21,192 nucleotides of DNA from Rhynchosporium graminicola (lineage: Eukaryota > Ascomycota > Leotiomycetes > Helotiales > Ploettnerulaceae). Location: the NCBI GenBank assembly GCA_900074885.1, contig FJUW01000111.1, positions 3,164 to 24,355 of the forward strand. Reading direction: 5' to 3'. The position numbers and the translations under genes were made by a program. The notes below the pieces were generated by a model, which worked only from the letters and a program-made list of their open reading frames with translations, was not told where the DNA came from and searched no databases. Positions 1 through 11,300 of the stretch are shown here, piece by piece (position 1 is the first letter of the stretch; every line of letters begins with the position of its first letter).

Positions 1-755
1 GAGGGCGTTACGTATCTATACTTCCTAGAGTTTTAGAGAGTAGTCGATTCTATTAGAGAGCTTATTTAGAAGGTTCAGTATCTTCTCTATACGCGTAGCG
101 TATAATATTAATAATATTCCTCCGGTAGATTATTCTCGATAACGATTATTAGGCGTAAGAGTAGCGTTATCTTCTTTAATTAATAATAATAATATTATAC
201 GCGATTAAACGTTATTAAATAATATAGACTTAGTAGAGCGCTAAGCAGTTAACTAGCGTAGTTCTAGGAACTCGTCCCGTAACTAGTGTAGTTCTGCAGA
301 TAAGTTAGCGTTTAATTATCTCTCTTCCGCGAGCTTCCTTTCTGCCTCTTATAGCTAGTAAGCGCGGTCTTCATATAAGTTACTTATAGTTACTATTAAT
401 ATAAGAGTATTATCGGGAAGGTTTAGCGACTTAGTAAGTTCGTTAATTATAGTAGGAGTTAGAGAGCTTAACTCGGATAAAGCGTTATCGCGAGTACTCT
501 TTACTATAGAGAGAGGTAGGTTATAGCGAGTATTACGAGTCGCTGAAGAATAGGAGGTAAAGGGAGTCGGAGAACCGGTAGTCGATTTATCGGACTTAAG
601 TTACTTCGGTTTAAGTGCTATTCTTTAAGTTTATACTTAGTATAGGCCTTCTCTATATAGCGTAGTCTCCTGCGTTTAGTAGCTTTAGGTATAGAGGTAT
701 AATATGAGTAGATATTTACTATCTTCCCAGATATAAGTAAAAGAATTATAGATAA
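1..755 (-). pseudogene. RIP-degraded gag N-terminal region of Gypsy element B' (partial)
   Basis: This is the internal sequence that follows the 5' LTR at 756-990, read leftwards and cut by the window edge. One minus-strand frame gives a long, mostly open Ser/Thr/Leu-rich stretch at about 600-310. A Glu/Lys-rich segment that may form a coiled coil follows, and then TAG/TAA stops become frequent. Position just after a 5' LTR and this composition fit the start of a Gag capsid precursor, the structural protein of the retrotransposon particle. No zinc knuckle or enzyme motif is in view, so Gag is inferred mainly from position. It is not functional: it has many in-frame stops and strong RIP-type base composition. 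Confidence 0.5.
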
Positions 756-990
756 TATAACGCTTACTCTAGAAAGGTCTTAAAACTACTTAAGTAATAA
801 GACCTTATATTACTATGAATATGAAGTAGTAAGAATTACTTAAGAATCTATAACTAAGGAATAAAGAAGTAGAGAGAGAATAGAAGTATATATATGAAAA
901 GGGGCCCCTAAACTCTACTCGTGTAATCTCGCTTAGCAGTAAGTGTTTCCACTAATAGGGAGAGACCTCCAAACCTGACCAGTCGTCACA
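756..990 (-). repeat. 5' LTR of Gypsy element B' (235 bp)
   Basis: On the minus strand this begins TGTGACGACTGG and ends GCGTTATA, a RIPped form of GCGTCACA. It is colinear and equal in length (235 bp) with the plus-strand LTR at 8148-8382. Shared landmarks are a GGGGCCCC palindrome (901-908), an AT-alternating TATA-like run beside it, and a CT-rich tract. It interrupts the integrase of A1 at 990/991, with minus-strand flank ATACT. The expected target-site copy would lie beyond the left edge. Gag-like sequence follows it to the left, so it is a 5' LTR. The outer end keeps several CA/TG dinucleotides that the 8148 copy has lost. Confidence 0.85.
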
Positions 991-3900
991 AGTATACTAT
1001 TTTATATCCGATACGAGTCCTTTCTAGTAGTAATAAGTAGAAATCATTTCAGTAGTCTTACGAGTATTCGGATAAGCGGAGGAAACTTAATCGTGAACTT
1101 CGCTAATTAAACAGATATATAGCGGAGTATAGCGTTATACGTATAGATAACTATTATAAAGTAGTAAACTATTATTAATAATATAGCTATCTCTTAATAT
1201 ATTCCGTTTATTAGAGAATAATTCTTAGTTAAATTAGTATAGTTTCTCGATTAAATTAAAAGAGTTATATATAGGTTCTAGTAGTATATTAGTCCTTAGC
1301 GATATTAAGTATATATAACTAATTTAATTAATATAATACTTAGCTAGTTCCGCGTTAATCCTAAGGTTTAGGCGGTCTAGAGGTAGTAAAACCCGAGATC
1401 TACTATCCTGTTTCTATTATTCTTATATCCTTAGATCTTATTCCCTATAGCTAAGGATATTAGCTTTAGCGTTATCTTTACTAAGTATATATATAATTTA
1501 AAAGTTAAATTTAGAAAGGAATTCTATCTATCTAGCTTACTTATTAGTTAAGACTTTAATAGTTATAAAATATTCTAAGGATCGATAGTCTATATATACG
1601 CTAGTATAGCGTTATAGAGATATAAGTTCCGGTCTCTATTTCCGGAAAGACTTAATAATAGCGTATAGCTCCTTATTATAGATCTTCTAGTTTAATTTAT
1701 ATCTATTAAGAATATAAGAGTAAAATCTAATTAGATACTACTAGTTATTTTTATATAATTAGGAGATAACTCTAACTATTATACTATTAGAAGTATTAGT
1801 TTCTAGTTTAGTTTATAATTTAGGGTCGAAATAGTATAATTTCTATACTAATAGTAGCTATTAATATAAATCGTCGAAGGACTTCTTATAATTATCAGTG
1901 AAATTCTATAGTACTATAAGCCGAGTAAGTACTAAGAGAGGTTTAGCGATAAGGCCGAAATTCCGAATAAATTAATAGTAGAACTTATAGAATCCTAAGA
2001 AGGATTTTATAGCTATTACTATTTCAGGGTACTTCTAGTCTACTAATAGTACTACCTTCTCGAGATCTAGCTCGATTCCGTTAGTAGTAATAATATATTT
2101 AAGGTATTTAGTCCGAGTAATATAGAATTCGCTTTTCTTAATATCTACCTAAAGTCCGGTATTTATTAAGTATTATAATACTAATTTAATATATTCTTTA
2201 TATTCCTAGAGCGTTTCCGAGTATATAAGGATATTATCTAGGTAAGCTATATAGAAATTATCTAAGTAGTCTAATAGTATATTATTTATATATCGCTAGT
2301 ACGTACTAGGTCTGTTATAAAGCCTAAAAGGTAATACTTTATATTTATAGGATCTGAAGCGAGTTCAGAAGATAGTATACTCCTCTGATTCGGAGTCTAT
2401 ATAGATATAGTTAAATACTACCCGGATATCTAGTTTAGTAAAGATTACTACTTTAGATATATAAGTTAAGAGCTTATCGATCCTAGGTATTAGGTATAAA
2501 TCCTTTCGAGTAATCGTATTAAGCTTATAATAGTTAATATAGAAGCGTAATCCTCTATTAGCTTTTTTAATAAATAGTATAAGTAATATAAAGGGACTTT
2601 AGCTAGATTCGATAAATCCCTTATCTAAGTTCTCTATAAGATACTCCTTAGTTACTTATAATTCGTCTATAGATTACTAATATAAANTATTATACTATTA
2701 GAAGTATTAGTTTCTAGTTTAGTCTATAATTCAGAGTCGAAATAGTATAGTTTCTATACTGATAGTAGCTATTAATATAAATCGTCGAAGGACTTCTTAT
2801 AATCGTTAGTAAAATTCTATAGTACTATAGGCCGAGTAAGTACTAAGAGAGGTTTAGCGATAAGGCTAAAATTCCGAATAAATTAATAGTAGAACTCACA
2901 GAATCTTAAGAAGGATTTCATAGCTATTACCGTTTCGGAGTACTTCTAGTCTACTAATAATACTACCTTCTCGGGATCTAGCTCGATTCCGTTAGTAGTA
3001 ACGATATATCTGAGGTATTTAGTCCGAGTAATATAGAATTCGCTTTTCTTAATATCTACCTAAAGTCCGGTATCTATTAAGCGTTATAATACTAATTTAA
3101 CGTATTCTTTATATTCTTAAAGCATTTCCGAGTATATAAGGATATTATCTAGGTAGGCTATATAGAAATCATCTAAGTAGTCTAGTAGTATATCATTTAT
3201 ATATCGCTAGTACGTACTAGGTCCGTTATAGAGCCTAAAAGGTAATACTTTATATTTATAGGATCTGAAGCGAGTTCAGAAGATAGTATACTCCTCTGAT
3301 TCGGAGTCTATATAGATATAGTTAAATACTACCCGGATATCTAGTTTAGTAAAGATTACTACTTTAGATATATAAGTTAAGAGCTTATCGATCCTAGGTA
3401 TTAGGTATAAATCCTTTCGAGTAATCGTATTAAGCTTATAATAGTTAATATAGAAGCGTAATCCTCTATTAGCTTTTTTAATAAATAGTATAAGTAATAT
3501 AAAGGGACTTTAGCTAGATTCGATAAATCCCTTATCTAAGTTCTCTATAAGATACTCCTTAGTAACTTATAATTCGTCTATAGATTACTAATATAAAAGC
3601 GAATATATATTAGGTAATAGTTCTTCTAGAATAATTTTATAATTATATAAGCGATATAATAGAAGAATATTAGAATCCCGCTTAGAAAAAGCTTCCTTAA
3701 AGGTATAATACTATTCTAGTAGCTTTTTAGCTATAAGTCGTTTAGTATCAGGATCCTTAGGAGAGTCGCTATTTAGATAGTCTTATAAGAGGCGATCTAT
3801 CTTGTAGATACTAGTAAAGAATAATTCGGAACTTTTATATTTTATATTAAAGTGAAAAGCTATAGTACTAATTTAGTAAATCGGAACCGGTTTCTAGATC

Positions 3901-4640
3901 CTTAGAAGTTAAGAGAAGTACTTATAGTAGAGTTTCAGCGTAGGTACCTTTCTTAATGAATTCGGAGCGGAAAAAGATTCGGATTCCTTAGCGATAAGCG
4001 GAAATAAGTTAAAGAGTAAGGATAATACGTTAATATATTATATCGCTACTATTTAGTATAATTAGTATTAATCTAGCTAGTTTATAGCTAAGTCCCGCGT
4101 ATTAACGTTAATTTAGTAAGATCGATTAATACTAAGTTTATAAGGTAATAAAGTTATAATTATCTTCTTATTATATTAGAAAGTAGCTAGATAGCGTTCC
4201 GACTATAGTAGCTTATAATAGAGTATATTTAGCTTAACCTGAAATCGTCGTATCTATTTAATACTAATAATTATATCTTATTATCCTAAATCGAGAAGAA
4301 TAAAAGGGTAGTTATAAATACACTTATTATTAATAGAAAAGTATAAACGTATAAAATAAATAATATAAGTTCTAATAGACTATTAGAAACTACGTATTAG
4401 AATAGAATAAAGTAGTAGCTCGATTTTAATACTAAGGGCCTCTGATAGTCGTCTAGTAAGAGTGCGATTAATAAATAGATAATTATTCGCTCCGGTATCA
4501 ATCAGGCTATTTATAGAGACTCTTAGCTTATTTATATTAACTATAATTAGGTATATAAATTACTTACCTCTTATTAGGGAGTTAAAGTCTAGATTAGAGA
4601 GATTATACTTATATAGACTTAAGAAGGAGTTTTTACTTAA
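991..4640 (-). pseudogene. RIP-degraded pol of Gypsy element A1 (protease-RT-RNase H-integrase N-terminus)
   Basis: Read leftwards this holds the Ty3/Gypsy pol order. The aspartic protease has an intact Asp-Thr-Gly-Ala-Asn active site at 4485-4499. The reverse transcriptase shows its catalytic box as Tyr-Leu-Asp-Asn (expected YLDD) at 3144-3155 and again at 2233-2244. RNase H follows at about 1800-1480, with the His/Tyr-Arg-Ser-Leu-Glu-Tyr-Phe segment. The start of the integrase zinc-binding domain lies at about 1110-991. Protease and the right-hand RT copy are in one frame. The RT is present twice because of the 910-bp duplication around the N at 2687. The integrase is cut at 990 by the B' LTR. 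Stops are dense and of the CAG/CAA-to-TAG/TAA kind, so it makes no protein. Confidence 0.85.
1777..3597. repeat. 910-bp direct duplication flanking a single N (2687)
   Basis: Bases 1777-2686 and 2688-3597 are the same length and align without gaps. The N at 2687 sits exactly at the join, and each copy ends at the same place in the element. The right-hand part of the pair is essentially identical, with one transversion seen at 2652/3563. The left-hand part differs at a scatter of sites, nearly all C/T or G/A. This shape is what two overlapping contig ends joined without merging would give; a real tandem duplication is less likely. Confidence 0.85.
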
Positions 4641-6374
4641 GTCTTATTATTTCCCTCTAGTATTAGTCTAGATTCGGAGGGTATATCTTCTATTACTTCC
4701 TTAGTTACTTAATCCTCTTCTAGAAATTCATCGATTAATTAAACCTTAGGCGAGTTAGGGTAGTCTAGCTTAATATAACCGAGCTATCTATAACTATAAT
4801 ACTTAAGGGGTTCTCCGGTCGAGGTAATAAGGCGTTTTAGCGCGGAGGAAGTATTAGCTTATACTAGGGTAGAAGTATATATATATAGTACAGGAGTGAT
4901 TTATCGAGGAGCTAAGCTTAAGGACCGGTAAGAGGTAGAACTAGTAATAGTCGTAGTAGTAATAGTAAGCTTATAGTACTATACTTAAGTAGTAGCTTTC
5001 TCAGGATAAGTATATTCTAAGTTATAGTAATACTTAGTATTAAAAGAAAGTAAAGATCTAACTATAGAAGCGTAGTCCTTATTCTACGTTAATTTAATAA
5101 TAAGAGTTAAAGCGCGTAAGGATAATATAATCTTATCTTATATATAGAAGAACTACTCTTTCTTTTTAACCTTACCTTAGATAGTAGCACTTTGAAATCG
5201 ACTACGAAACTCAGTAAAGGTCTCGCGTATATAACTAAGTTATTATATTTCTAAGTAGTAGAAAGCGTTATAATAGTTATCTTCCTCTAAACTAATAAGA
5301 AAGTTCTCCTTTAATAAGGAGATTATTTTATTACTAGTTTTAAACTCGTTAGCGAGATACTAAAGCGTAAGATACTCTTTAGCTAATCTAGTAACTAGCT
5401 CCTAAACGAGAATACGCCGGGAGAAGTCCGTAAGGTAATAGTTAGCGTTTATAGCTAGCTAGTCTCGTATTAATACTCTCTATTAGAGAAAAGTAAAGTC
5501 TAATCTATTATCTAAGAGTAGGATCTTCTTAATAAGATAAGACTTCCTAGGGCGTAACTCTACTGATTCGGCGCTAGAAAAGAGAGATAGTTTATTAGGA
5601 ATAATATCCTCTTTCTTAGTACTATATATCGGAATAGAGTTTATTAGGTTATTAAACTCCGCTATATACGGAGATTATAGTATTAGTTCTAGTAAGAGAG
5701 TCGAAGATAAGCGAGGGACTCCTATAAGGAACTTATCTTATATAGAGATTAGTTTATCTATAGTATCTTCTAAAGAGTTATTCTTTTCCTCTTAATCTAT
5801 TAATTATTATAAGAGGGAACGGATCAGGTTCGAGTCACTTATAGTAGTAAGAGTACTTAGCGATTATACTCTTAGTAAATTTCGCTTTTATTTTCCTTTC
5901 TCTCTTAGTTAATACTTTCTTAATAAAGTATTAATATTCTCTAGGGTAAGAGACGTTTAGAGTAAAGAAAGGTATAATAGATTAGGTTCGGAGGTAGAGC
6001 GAGAGGGATCGCGTTAAGTTCCCTTAGAACTAGAGGGATCTCTAGTTTATTAGTTAAGAGCTATAATAGTAGCTTAAAAAGGGGTATATTAGGGCTATTT
6101 CAGCGGTAATATATAAAAGTTAAAGTTCCGGGGTATTTATTATACTTTCTTTAAAATCTATCTATAATTCCTTTATACTAAGGGAGTTATTAAAGAAGCG
6201 TTAGCGAAGACCTCCTCTATTATACTATTTACGATAAACTAAATTAAACTCTAATTTATAGTTATCCGAGAGATCTCTAGTATCTTAGCTATATACGAGT
6301 AGTTATCGAATAACTAACTTAGTAGTAAGATATTATAGTAAGTTATCTCTAGCTATCTTGATCTTTTTATTTAA
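4641..6374 (-). pseudogene. RIP-degraded gag of Gypsy element A1
   Basis: This is the Gag region between the A1 5' LTR and pol, read leftwards. It matches the A2 copy at 19238-21050 along its length (for example 6060-5960 against about 19560-19640), with transition differences. A CCHC zinc knuckle lies at 4801-4760. Its four ligand codons at 4801, 4792, 4777 and 4760 all read Tyr, the expected result of G-to-A and C-to-T changes in TGY and CAY codons. Knuckle and protease are 302 nt apart, so pol is in the -1 frame relative to gag, exactly as in A2. Gag would normally bind the genomic RNA and form the particle. This copy is dead. Confidence 0.75.
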
Positions 6375-6642
6375 TATAATAATATAAGACTTAAGGTAGT
6401 ATATAAGTAAGAATAAATAAGTAGGGAAGCTAAGAGCGATCTTATATAGTCTACTATAAAGGAAATAAAAAGATAAGGAAGGAAGAAGAAGAGAGATAGA
6501 GTATAAAGCACTTTATATATATACGCTAATACTAGTCCGATACTATACCGGGTTAGATACTAGTTCTGCTGGGATACCTATGAACTTGGGCCCTGTTATC
6601 TATCTTTCTTCTTATATAATATTCAGGTGAGCTGTTGTCATA
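6375..6642 (-). repeat. 5' LTR of Gypsy element A1 (268 bp)
   Basis: On the minus strand it starts TATGACAACAGCTCACC (RIPped TGTGACGACAGCTCACC) and ends TTATTATA. It is colinear and equal in length (268 bp) with the A2 LTR at 18970-19237. At 6642/6643 it breaks the B integrase reading frame, which continues rightwards without a gap, so A1 inserted into B. The target-site flank on this side is TTATA (6643-6647). Confidence 0.88.
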
Positions 6643-7846
6643 TTATAACTACTAGTATTATAATACTAATAGTACGGAATCGCTTTAACTATTAACTAGT
6701 ACTACTATAACTATTATACTTACCGACGAATTCAAGTGCCGCGCGATAAGAAACCAGGCTTCCTCTAACCTCTGCCCGTACTATTATATCTATAGGAGCA
6801 TATTACAGTCGATTACTATAGCTTCAACCGCGATAAATATAGCTATAATAATATTCTCGTATTTATCGACTGTTTCAGTAAATAAGCAATTAGTATTCTA
6901 TACCGAAAGACCTCTGATACGCGCGACCTTATAAAGCTTTACTTATACTACGTATACTGCTATTTCGGAGCTCTATTAATAATTACCTCTAATAGAGAGC
7001 AATAATTCGTTTCCTGTTTTTAGACTATAGTTATTATAATTCTTAGTACTAAAAGATAGCTTTCTATAGTAGATTACCTATAAACAGATAGCTAAATAGA
7101 GATCTATAACTAATATCTCTAACGCAGATTACGACTTTTTATCTCTTACTATTAAGATAACTAGTTAGAATTCTTACTTATTATAGATTACGCTTAGATA
7201 ACTCTCCTTTACGAATCCCTTAGAGGTCTCTTACCCTTTAAAGTCGTTTATAGATATATACCCCGCGTTAATTAGAATTAGAAAGACTTACCTGACTCTA
7301 CTACGCTTACTAATAAGTTGAATACTTAGTAAGCTCTAGATTACGCTAATTACCTACGCGATACCTAGATTACTACTTAATCTAGCTTCTAACGTATATA
7401 AGCTAAGATATTCTAATCCTATAACTACTTACGCTATAAAGTCGACTTCACTATAGACGACCTTATCTAGCTAGATATACGCTACTTTACGAGTACTCGA
7501 CTTAGTAAAAAACTCGACTTCCTAACTAATAGACCTTTCTATATAATTAAAAAGGTTAGAAGCTCTTATCGTCTAGAGCTCCCTGCTAGTATAAAAGTAT
7601 ATAACGTATTCCTTGCTACTAAGCTATAGAAGTATCTAAACGACCTCTTACTAGGATAAACCTTACTACTACTACTACTTATTAATATCACTAGTAACGA
7701 TAAATAGGAGATCGAAGATATACTTACGTACTATAAGCAGCGTAATAGCCTCTTATACCGAGTTTCCTAGTTAAATCAAGACGTCGATCTCATATAGTAT
7801 AACGCTATAGACATTAAATACGCTCCTGCTAAGCTATAATAATTCT

Positions 7847-8143
7847 ACCTTAATAACTTAACGTAAGCTAAACCTCTTACTAAACTACCTAATTAGCTAA
7901 AAGCTTTCTACGATAGAATTAATAATTACGACTACCTTAATAGTAATAAGGAGATAGACTAACGCTTAAGGGCGAGCTTTTTTCGGAGGGGGGANACCTT
8001 AATAACCTAACGTAAGCTAGACCTCCTGCTAGACTACCTAATTAGCTAAAAGCTTTCTACGATAGAATTAATAATTACGACTACCTTAATAGTAATAAGG
8101 AGATAGATTAACGCTCGAGGGCGAGCTTTTTTCGGAGGGGGGG
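7847..8143. repeat. 148-bp direct duplication flanking a single N (7995)
   Basis: Bases 7847-7994 and 7996-8143 are two equal-length copies of the C-terminal coding end of element B, with the N exactly between them. They differ at a few transitions (for example CTTAAG against CTCGAG near the end). The left copy stops inside the G-homopolymer polypurine tract, a likely place for an assembly to break. Most likely this is an unmerged contig overlap and not biology. Confidence 0.8.
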
Positions 8144-8147
8144 GTAA
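8133..8147 (+). other. Polypurine tract and terminal stop codon of element B
   Basis: CGGAGGGGGGGG is the likely primer for plus-strand DNA synthesis. It is read in frame as Arg-Arg-Gly-Gly, followed by TAA directly against the LTR start at 8148. It identifies the LTR at 8148 as a 3' LTR. Confidence 0.75.
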
Positions 8148-8382
8148 TATAACGACTAGTTAGGTTTAGAGGTCTCTCCCTATTAGTAGAAACACTTACT
8201 ACTAAGCGAGATTACACGAGTAGAGTTTAGGGGCCCCTTTTCATATATATATTTCTATTCTCTCTCTACTTCTTTACTCCTTAGTTATAGATTCTTAAGT
8301 GATTCTTACTACTTTATATTTATAGTAATATGAGGTCTTATTACTTAGGTAGTTTTGAGACCTTTCTAGAGCAAGCGTCACA
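8148..8382 (+). repeat. 3' LTR of Gypsy element B (235 bp)
   Basis: It begins TATAACGACTAGTTAGG, the RIPped form of TGTGACGACTGGTCAGG seen in the copy at 756-990, and ends GCGTCACA. The unmutated ends TGTGACG and CGTCACA form a perfect 7-bp terminal inverted repeat. It contains GGGGCCCC (8231-8238), an AT-alternating TATA-like run (8243-8252) and a CT-rich tract. It follows a polypurine tract, so it closes the element on its left. It interrupts the gag of element D, which resumes at 8383. Confidence 0.88.
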
Positions 8383-11300
8383 ATAATACTATAGCTTACT
8401 AGATTAAGCCGGCTCTAAGTAACTACTTAGTTAATCGATACTTATCTAGGGCTTATTCTACTACTATAACTAAAAAAAGCTAAGTTATCTTTCGAACCCC
8501 TGCAGGCTTTACTAATATTATTAAAGGAGTCTTCGGAGACCCTAATAAGAAGGAATAAGACGAGAAGCACCTGCTCGGAATTCGATAATAAGGATCTATC
8601 TATAAATATACTATTAAGTTCTACTGATATTCTATATAGTTAGACTAGACGAATAGTAAATTAAGAGCTTAATACTATCGAGGTCTTAAGGACTATATTA
8701 AGGATAAGCTCTCTAGGGCTAGTAAACTAAGCACTCTAGAGGACTTAATCAGATCGTCTACTACTATCGATAAACGAATCTAAGAATAAGCGAAGGAAAA
8801 AGGAGGATACTTTATACTTACTTACCTTTAGAAATCTTAATTTCTATAATAATATAGTAAATATTAGGGAAATTTCTAACCTCACTCGAATAATAAATAT
8901 AACTATTATAATCTGATAGAAATAGATAGAGTAGAAAGAGGATCTAAGGGCTAATCTGAGAAAGATAAACGTCGAGAGAAGAGCTTATACTATATATATA
9001 ATAAGCTAGGATATCTTACTTATAATTATTCTCAGAAGAAGAAGTAGGAAGGAAAACCCTAGAATAAACCTAAGAGAGAATTCAGATTAGCTAAAAGAAA
9101 GCTAGATTACTAAGAAGCTTCTAGCGCAGAATAGAGTTCATAGGACTTTATAACTTATAAATCTAGCGAAAGATTCGAAGAGAACTTAGTTAAACTTCTA
9201 AATAAAGACTAAGAAAGCTAGAGTATTATAGATAAAAGAAACTATTTATATAATAACTTTCTATATAATAATAAAAACTAGACTCTTCGAAATCATAATA
9301 ATAGAAGAAGAATATAGGTTTATAATAGAACTAAGTTCGATTTTATAGAGTATTATCGAACTTATAATATATCTAACCCGGGTATAAACTATATTATTAC
9401 TTACTGCGATACTACTATTATTATATTCCAGGTTAATACTAAGGATATCAAGGAATAACTAGATTATTACGTAGCTAACCTCGAAGGAGAACCTGAACTA
9501 AAAGAGTTTAAATAACTAAATTAGTTTCTTCGGATAAAAAACACTTAAGCTATTACTAAGGAAATAAGAGAGGAACGTTATTAATAGAGAAGATAGTACC
9601 TATTAGAACTAGCTACTTATTAAAGAATAGTACTAGATCTGATTTAAGGGCAGGTTAATCTCTATTATTATATACTTTATACTCTAATTACTTACGAACC
9701 CGGCCTTAGGACTTAGTTAGATAAAACGATAAGGAGAATTATTAAAGAAGTACGTAATTACTCTATAATAGAACTATTATACTTAGAGCTTATTACTACT
9801 AGAGAGTTCGATTAGTTAATCTTACTAGTTATAGTAGATAATATTAAGATAAAAGCACTTATCGATTCAGGAGCTATAGGACGCTTTATAAACCCGGCCT
9901 TTATCGAGAAATAGAATATTCCTCCTACTATTAACCCGAAACTATACTATTTTACTTTATTAGTTAGAAAAAGCGCTAGATTAGATAAATAGGTCCGTAG
10001 AAAGATAGGAGGAATAAAGATAGTTATTAATAGATACGAAGAAATACTTTACTTTAATATTATATTTACCGGATAATATAATATCGTATTAGGAACGTTA
10101 TAGTTATATAACTATAATCTTAGCGTAGACTAAGTAACTAAGAGGGTTACGTTTAGTAACTATAAATATAAGCGCAGTTAACTAGCTAATAAATAAGAAG
10201 CTAGTACTGCTTTCTTAATAATAACGCTAATAGACTCTAGCTAATTAAGTCGAGTTCCTAGTTAGATAGAACTTAGGAATTATCTTAGCTAGATAGATAA
10301 TATTCGGGAATAGCTACTCGAACTATATAAGAAGTTCTCGAAATTATTCGAGGATCCGTAGGATATAAGAGCTCTACCTGAGTATAAACCCTAGGATTAT
10401 AAGATAAACTTTAAAGATAGATTTATACTTATTATAGAGAAACTTCGCTATTATAACTATAATACTATAAGAACGCTTAAGGAGTATTAGAAGTTAAGTA
10501 TAAAGAAAGGATAGATTCGGAAATCTAAGTTACTATATACTATTAATATACTAGTAGTTAAGAAAGTAAGAGATCCTAAGAGAAGATTATATAGAAACTA
10601 TTAGATAATTAATAATAGAACTATAAGAGATATATATCCTTTACTAAACGCGTAGTACCTGCGGGATAAGCTAGCTAAAGTAAAGATATATACTAAGTTA
10701 GATTAACGTAACGTGTTTAATTTAATCCGAATTAAAGAGGAATATAAGTAGAAAACTGCTTTCGTATTACCCTTAGGGCTATAGGAATATATAGTAATAC
10801 TATTCGGCTTAACTAATACTCTAGCTATATATTAAAGATAGAATAATAATATTCTTAAGGACTTTATTAGGAAATTCGCTATATACTACTTAGATAATAT
10901 CTTAGTATACTCAGAGATTATCGAGGTATACTAGGGCTATATTACCTAAGTTATAGAAATATTATATAAAGTAGATTCTAAACTAAAGATATCGAAATAT
11001 AAATTCTTAGTTAAGTAAGTTACTTTTCTAAAGTATATTATTCGCTTTAGAGAGATAAGTATTAACCTAGAGAAAATTAAAGCTATAAAAGAATAGGAAT
11101 CTCTAAAGAATATTAAGGATATATAGTTATAGTTAGGTTTCACTAACTTCTACTAATAATTTATTAGAAACTATTCTAAGATTACTAAACTACTTACGAG
11201 CTTAATAAGGAAAGGCGTTCCTTTTACTTAGACTAGCTAGTATAAGAAAGCTTTTTAGAGAATTAAGAAAGAATTTATAAAAGAACTAATCTTATATAGT

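Larger units (their letters stand above)
6643..8147 (+). pseudogene. 3' part of RIP-degraded pol of Gypsy element B: integrase and chromodomain
   Basis: Only the end of the polyprotein remains; the 5' part was separated by A1. In order it shows the second half of the integrase zinc-binding domain (6646-6735, Cys ligands now Tyr), then the DDE core. The first catalytic Asp is kept in Phe-Ile-Asp at about 6868, and the second reads Asn in Ser-Asn-Arg. The integrase C-terminal region follows at about 7440-7620, then a chromodomain-like segment at about 7708-7830, the part that tethers chromovirus integrases to chromatin. The ORF ends in Arg-Ala-Ser-Phe-Phe and Gly-rich codons made by the polypurine tract. 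Its TAA (8145-8147) abuts the 3' LTR. A 148-bp duplication around the N at 7995 repeats the C-terminus. Confidence 0.85.

Noticed and set aside
1777..3597. Real duplication of the RT domain within one element
   Set aside because: The N at the exact join, equal arm lengths and a similar event at 7995 make an assembly artefact more likely.
8148..8382. This LTR as the 5' LTR of element D
   Set aside because: It is preceded by a polypurine tract and the B pol stop codon, and D has a different 3' LTR (TATTACGAAC start). The sequence after the other copy of this LTR (755 to 1, minus) also does not resemble that after 8382.
10946..11143. 65-codon minus-strand ORF
   Set aside because: It lies opposite the RT/RNase H frame of element D and has an Ile/Leu/Phe/Ser-rich composition expected from the reverse complement of TA-rich RIPped DNA.
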